From positions 1-33,377 of the forward strand of contig JAEFAE010000032.1 of the NCBI GenBank assembly GCA_016291135.1: 33,377 nucleotides of DNA, given 5' to 3'. The first letter of the stretch is position 1; every line of letters starts with the position of its first letter. Below, in pieces: positions 30,301 to 33,377 of this stretch. The notes below the pieces were generated by a model that worked only from the letters and a program-made list of their open reading frames with translations, had not been told where the DNA came from and ran no database searches. A program made the translations under genes and the position numbers. This DNA is from Bacteroidales bacterium (GTDB lineage Bacteria; Bacteroidota; Bacteroidia; Bacteroidales; F082).

Positions 30301-30353
30301 GATAGCAAACAAAACAAGAGCAAAGAGGCAACCAAGGTGAACGTCGTTCTCAT
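27342..30353 (-). CDS. Large exported tetratricopeptide-repeat protein
   Basis: A 1003-aa protein starting at the ATG at 30353, which gives a signal peptide (MRTTFTLVASLLLFCLLSN..LSAQ); the upstream in-frame extension would spoil it. Nearly the whole mature protein consists of TPR-type helical hairpins, with repeats of the pattern A..Y......AL..F.......: for example YEQGMMLFRHEEYGAALEAF near residue 34, and many later ones such as YYNNNQYDQALTNLKTLVQN. TPR arrays are protein-interaction scaffolds. Location in the periplasm or at the outer membrane is inferred from the signal. It is co-transcribed with the barrel gene 31 bases downstream, which suggests they form one complex. No enzymatic motif is seen. 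Confidence 0.9.
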   Translation of the reverse strand: MRTTFTLVASLLLFCLLSNSLSAQKQLPLYEPEALYEQGMMLFRHEEYGAALEAFSRYLDGVEDKKLQQAVDAQYYIAVSALYAGQRDAEAKIQAFVNDHPGSTWARHANFLYANMLFNKKKYADALAIYQQTPAASLTQSEAQQMQFNMAYAYFQLNELDKALPLFQVTALNEGKYQDEAKYYYAHIQYLNGKDQEALRYFEALRSNPAYAKSVQAYLMQINYRNGNYAAVIEDGPEAVRQADAKRKGEMAMIVADAYFQQKDYAKALEYYDIFSRNSIGKAITREAYYQMGTCKMKTGNLKGAITDLQKAASDQDTTGQYASYYLASCYADTDQPKYARNAFYSAYAAGFDKNISEDALFNYAHLSLIPGTDPFNEAVAQLDQFLADNPKSKRREEAEELSIYLLLNAKNNAEALNRLEKMRKKSPELRTVYDELLYIAGVECYQNRQYDRAQPYFSKILNGKQSGTKKAEACFWLAESAYAANDLATAERYFKQMQRYPASTARDLLPMADYSLGYINYQKPDYEEAVKDFRNFIQHCDDQRADLKSDAYIRLGDCFFVDRDYDLAINYYDLATRVGKMNADYALYQQGLCYGAKGNSNRKIALLDDLIRAYPSTNYYDKALFEIGNTHLVYGDKRSAIAAFNRLIKERPRSSLTRQALMKVGMVYYNNNQYDQALTNLKTLVQNYPNTDESREALSIIRNIYMEQNDLNSYFSYVQSSGSGQIQITQQDSLAFANAENFFLDGRYEEAEKALKYYFNHFERGAYVLKAHHYAAECAEKVGTEEEVVTHLRAIVNQADNDYTDNALLKLARIEYDRGDYGKAGEYYGRLANITEEPLKRLEALEGSMKSHFFRDNFDKAIEMGESLSQSKDLTEEQTNQINHIVGKSYFMKENYPTAIQWLDKSSKADRSVFGAESAYYSAAASFRMNELDEAENKVFSISDRFANHEYWVAKSFILLADVYVAKDNAFQAKETLRSVIDNCSIEALRAEAQHRLDHIRE

Positions 30354-30370
30354 AGGGTAGAAATTTGGTA

Positions 30371-30378
30371 CGAAGATA
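30371..30378 (-). promoter_or_regulatory. Probable -7 element of the TPR/barrel operon
   Basis: On the minus strand, 30378-30371 reads TATCTTCG, one mismatch from TAnnTTTG, 17 bases before the TPR gene ATG. No clear -33 element is seen. Confidence 0.45.
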
Positions 30379-30426
30379 CACAATTATCCAAGAAAACGCA
30401 CGGATCAATAAAATATTATAAAAAAA

Positions 30427-30794
30427 GCGATGAGAGTGGTAAGCGGGATTCTGTTCCCCTTGCGGGGCGACTGTCATTTCTCTAGGCCTGCAGTCACCTG
30501 CAGGCTCAAGCGACCTACCCAAAAGACTCGGACGAGCAGCCCTCTCGGCCCTTGCGGACCAGCATCTTCTTACTTGGTTTTGCAGCCCATAAGGTTTACC
30601 CCGTCGGCATGTCGCCACCCGACGCGTGAGCTCTTACCTCACGTTTTCACCCTTACCCCTTTCGGGGCGGTAGTTTTCTGTGGCACTTGCTGTGACCCTT
30701 GCGGATCCCTTCCCGTTAGGAAGTATGGTGCTCTGCGCTGTCCCGACTTTCCTCGCGCCGGCTTTCCCGACCCGCGACAGTCTCCTCTCATCGC
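30427..30794 (-). ncRNA. rnpB: RNase P RNA (M1 RNA, bacterial class A)
   Basis: The minus strand carries a 368-base RNase P RNA, the catalytic RNA that matures tRNA 5' ends. Helix P1 pairs GCGATGAG (from 30794) with CTCATCGC (to 30427). The conserved CRI segment GAGGAAAGTCGGGAC is just inside the 5' end, and the conserved 3' segment with ACAGAA and CGCTTACC is near the 3' end. The core motif AGAAAT (near 30480) and GGGTAAACC (near 30602) are also present. A run of seven T follows P1 at 30426-30420 and acts as the terminator. An exact TAnnTTTG box precedes the 5' end by 5 bases. Confidence 0.95.
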
Positions 30795-30799
30795 GGCGG

Positions 30800-30807
30800 C
30801 AAAGATA
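30800..30807 (-). promoter_or_regulatory. -7 element of rnpB
   Basis: On the minus strand, 30807-30800 reads TATCTTTG, an exact TAnnTTTG match, 5 bases before the first base of helix P1. This is the right distance for transcription to start at the RNA 5' end. Confidence 0.75.
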
Positions 30808-30850
30808 CGTTTTTTTTAGACGCCGATAGCCAGAAGTCGAAAGAAAGAAG

Positions 30851-30858
30851 TATTTTTG
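30851..30858 (+). promoter_or_regulatory. -7 element of the subtilase gene
   Basis: TATTTTTG matches TAnnTTTG exactly and lies 21 bases before the subtilase ATG. It is divergent from the rnpB promoter, whose -7 box is only 43 bases away. Confidence 0.6.
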
Positions 30859-30879
30859 CGGCACCAATTGGTTTTAGCT

Positions 30880-33377
30880 ATGAGAAAAGCATGTATTCTT
30901 TTGTTTTGTGTGTTCTGCTGGGCGATGGTCTCCGGACAGAACCGCCCCCTTCACCGCGTCGTCGTGGTGATGAACGAACAGTACAACCCCATGGAGTCGA
31001 GCCGCAAGACCTCCTTTATGGACAAAGCGCAACGGCGCGATTTTGTGATCAACGAGCACAAGGCCTTCTGTCAGGCGTCCCAAGCCGAAGTAACCCGCTT
31101 CCTCGGCAGCCTCAAAGGTGAAGTCGAAGACCTTCATCCTTTCTGGTCCTTCAACGGCTTAGCCTGTAAGGCTACCGACGAGGTGATCCAGCTACTGGAA
31201 CGCCGCAACGATGTCGCCTTGGTTTACAAGGACGAACTCCGAAGGATGCTTCCCGACAACGAGAAGGCCTACCCGGTGGAGACGAAAGACCTCGCCTGGC
31301 ATGTCGAGAAAGTGAATGCCCCCGCCGTGTGGAACTACAACGGCACAGGCTATACCGGCAACGGCGTCGTCGTAGCCGTGCTCGACACCGGTGTCAACTA
31401 CAACCATATCGACATGGCCGGCTGCCTCTGGGACGGCGGCACGGAATATCCCCACCACGGCTACGACGTCGTCAACCACGACGACGACCCCATGGACGAC
31501 CATGGCCACGGCAGCCATTGCGCCGGCATTGTGGCTGGACAAGGGACGGCGGGCACCCAAACGGGAGTGGCTCCCGGTGCCAAGGTGATGGCCGTGAAGA
31601 TCATGAATGCAGAAGGCGCTGGTGGCGACGCCGAGCTCCTTGGAGGCATCGAGTTCGCCTTGGAACACGGCGCCGACATCCTCAGCTGCTCGTTCGGCGA
31701 TGCTGGCGTGGGCGGCTATAATGTCTATCGCCAAGCGTATGAGACCGTTTTGGAAGCTGGCGTGGTAGCCGCGGTGGCCGCTGGAAACGACGGACAAACG
31801 CAATATGCATGCCCCATCCCCTACAACATCGAGTCACCCGGCAACTGCCCCCCACCTTGGTTCCATCCCGACCAGACGCTCAGGGGAGGCCGTACCGCCG
31901 TAGTGAGCATTGGCGCCACCGACTCCAACGACAGCCACAGCGACTTTTCCTCAGTAGGTCCTGCCACCTGGGCCGAAGGGGCACAGATCGGCGAATACAA
32001 CGACTACCCGTACGAAAACGGCAACGCTGCCATGCCGGGCTTGATCCGTCCCGACGTCTCGGCGCCCGGATCCAACATCACCTCGCTCAACTATGCGACC
32101 AACGACGGCTACATAGCGCACGACGGCACCTCCATGGCCACGCCTTGCGCTGCCGGCGTGATGGCCTTGTTGCTCGAAGCCGACCCCGAGCTGAGTCCCG
32201 CTGAGCTAGACTCGATCATCGAGCTCACCGCCGTGAAGATCGGCAACCCCAAGAAAAACAACATCACAGGCTCGGGCCGCATCGATGCCCTGGCGGCTGT
32301 CAACGCCCTGTTCTTCCACGGTCCGACCAACCTCACCGCCAACAACAATGGGGGTCAAGGCAACAATGTGATTTTCCATTGGGATGCCGTCGACCAGGCC
32401 GTGTCCTACAGCCTTTACCGTGATGGCGTATGCATCTCCAACAACTTGACCAACACCTATACGCACGACGTGCTACAATACGCAGGCAGCTACACCTATT
32501 ATGTGACCGCCCAACTCAGCAACGGCCTCCTCACCCTGCCTTCGAACTACGTCACCGTCAACTATGCGACCATCATCAACGTCCAGGTCTTCGACAACAG
32601 CATCGCAACCATCTCCTGGAACCTGCCTTCTGCCCTTACCGAGGACTTCGAGTCGGGCGGTCTCAACCAGAATCTATGGTTCAACGATGCCACCAGCCCC
32701 TGGGTCATCACCACCACCGATCCACATTCCGGCAACTACTGTGTGAAATCCGTCAACACGGCGATGTTCAGCTCAAGCAAGATCTCCTTGGCGGTGAGCA
32801 ACGAAATCTCCACCACGGTGAGCTATTATGCACGGATCAGCTGTTTCCCGCTGAACGGTGGGGGTTTCTTCATCGACAACGTCCAATACGGCGAGACCAT
32901 CAAAGACATCGTGCCCTGGACACGGTATTCTTTCCCACTCTCTCCCGGCAACCACCTGCTTGAATGGAAATACGCCAACCAGCTCGCCGAGGGCGAGTAT
33001 GACAACGCCTTCTATATCGACGACATCCAGGTAGGCAATTTGGTTGACTTGTATCGCAGGGACTGTGACAGCGACACCCACACCCATCTTGTCACCACTG
33101 CGGAGCCCGGTTACTATGACGAAGGCTGGGACGCCCTTCCCATCGGGCACTACCAGTATGGTGTCAGTACTGACGGCGGCCTCAACATCTTCTGGTCGGA
33201 TTGCATCGACAAGGATTACATGGCCGTTGACGAGACAACGGAAATCACCGAGGCCAGGCACCTCACCATTACGACCCTCCTGGGACAGGTTCTGTATGAC
33301 GGACCCGTCAACATCGATCTCAACACCTTGCAACTGGAAGGTTACCCTGCCGGGGTTTATCTGGTACACCTGCTGAC
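30880..33377 (+). CDS. Secreted subtilisin-like protease, type IX cargo (partial)
   Basis: The frame is open from the ATG at 30880 to the window edge (832 codons, no stop). Residues 1-20 are a signal peptide. About 25-115 is an inhibitor I9-like propeptide. The S8 catalytic domain (about 135-475) has D169 in VLDTGVN, H210 in HGHGSHCAG, oxyanion N303 in AAGND and S418 in GTSMATP, so the triad is complete. A fibronectin III-like domain covers about 481-561, a jelly-roll-like region about 585-720, and a second short FN3-like stretch about 723-775. Residues 788-832 (TTLLGQVLYDG, PAGVYLVHL) match the start of a type A type IX secretion signal. Probably only some 10-20 residues are missing. It should be secreted by the type IX system and act outside the cell. 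Confidence 0.93.
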   Translation, partial: MRKACILLFCVFCWAMVSGQNRPLHRVVVVMNEQYNPMESSRKTSFMDKAQRRDFVINEHKAFCQASQAEVTRFLGSLKGEVEDLHPFWSFNGLACKATDEVIQLLERRNDVALVYKDELRRMLPDNEKAYPVETKDLAWHVEKVNAPAVWNYNGTGYTGNGVVVAVLDTGVNYNHIDMAGCLWDGGTEYPHHGYDVVNHDDDPMDDHGHGSHCAGIVAGQGTAGTQTGVAPGAKVMAVKIMNAEGAGGDAELLGGIEFALEHGADILSCSFGDAGVGGYNVYRQAYETVLEAGVVAAVAAGNDGQTQYACPIPYNIESPGNCPPPWFHPDQTLRGGRTAVVSIGATDSNDSHSDFSSVGPATWAEGAQIGEYNDYPYENGNAAMPGLIRPDVSAPGSNITSLNYATNDGYIAHDGTSMATPCAAGVMALLLEADPELSPAELDSIIELTAVKIGNPKKNNITGSGRIDALAAVNALFFHGPTNLTANNNGGQGNNVIFHWDAVDQAVSYSLYRDGVCISNNLTNTYTHDVLQYAGSYTYYVTAQLSNGLLTLPSNYVTVNYATIINVQVFDNSIATISWNLPSALTEDFESGGLNQNLWFNDATSPWVITTTDPHSGNYCVKSVNTAMFSSSKISLAVSNEISTTVSYYARISCFPLNGGGFFIDNVQYGETIKDIVPWTRYSFPLSPGNHLLEWKYANQLAEGEYDNAFYIDDIQVGNLVDLYRRDCDSDTHTHLVTTAEPGYYDEGWDALPIGHYQYGVSTDGGLNIFWSDCIDKDYMAVDETTEITEARHLTITTLLGQVLYDGPVNIDLNTLQLEGYPAGVYLVHLL

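Overview
The window reads as a chromosome segment from the phylum Bacteroidota, most likely order Bacteroidales. The main clues are repeated promoter -7 elements of the form TAnnTTTG instead of a sigma-70 -10 box, a secreted subtilase that appears to end in a type IX secretion C-terminal signal, a ComEC without a metallo-beta-lactamase domain, and gene clusters typical of the phylum (surE/lpxB/comEC and rsfS/ftsH/LUD). The coding DNA is moderately GC-rich with strong codon bias, so the antisense strand of almost every large gene is also open. The species cannot be named from this.

Layout. Bases 1-119 hold a complete tRNA-Asp unit (promoter, gene, terminator) on the minus strand. Bases 261-5754 are a six-gene minus-strand cluster: a KdsC-like HAD phosphatase, Maf, SurE, a small membrane protein, LpxB and ComEC. 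A divergent promoter region leads to the plus-strand rsfS-ftsH-LUD operon (5874-8904). Bases 8905-9360 are a 456-base gene-free stretch that I consider the most interesting part of the window. It holds a perfect 19-bp palindrome with Fur-family (7-1-7) geometry inside a predicted promoter, an AT-rich hairpin, a second -7 element, and a region with two perfect long-range helices (10 and 11 bp) in pseudoknot order. A small Xre-type DNA-binding protein follows.

Bases 9768-15711 are a minus-strand cluster: guaB, two SurA/PpiD-like periplasmic foldases and a MoxR ATPase, ending at a bidirectional terminator. Bases 15788-23309 are an alpha-2-macroglobulin lipoprotein and penicillin-binding protein 1C, a known pairing thought to protect and repair the envelope. 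Next come gyrB (23470-25437), then a beta-barrel outer-membrane protein and a 1003-aa TPR lipoprotein-sized exported protein that form a probable operon (25586-30353; the TPR protein has a cleavable-type signal rather than a lipobox). The RNase P RNA gene follows (30427-30794, minus). Divergent from it is a subtilisin-like protease cut off by the right edge of the window.

Taken together, the genes are housekeeping and envelope biogenesis: lipid A and Kdo synthesis (LpxB, KdsC-like), folding of outer-membrane proteins (two PPIases), membrane protein quality control (FtsH), peptidoglycan synthesis and defence (PBP1C, alpha-2-macroglobulin), and secretion (type IX cargo). No CRISPR array, insertion sequence, phage or classical defence system was seen. 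The best candidate for something undescribed is the structured RNA and its operator at 8910-9331.
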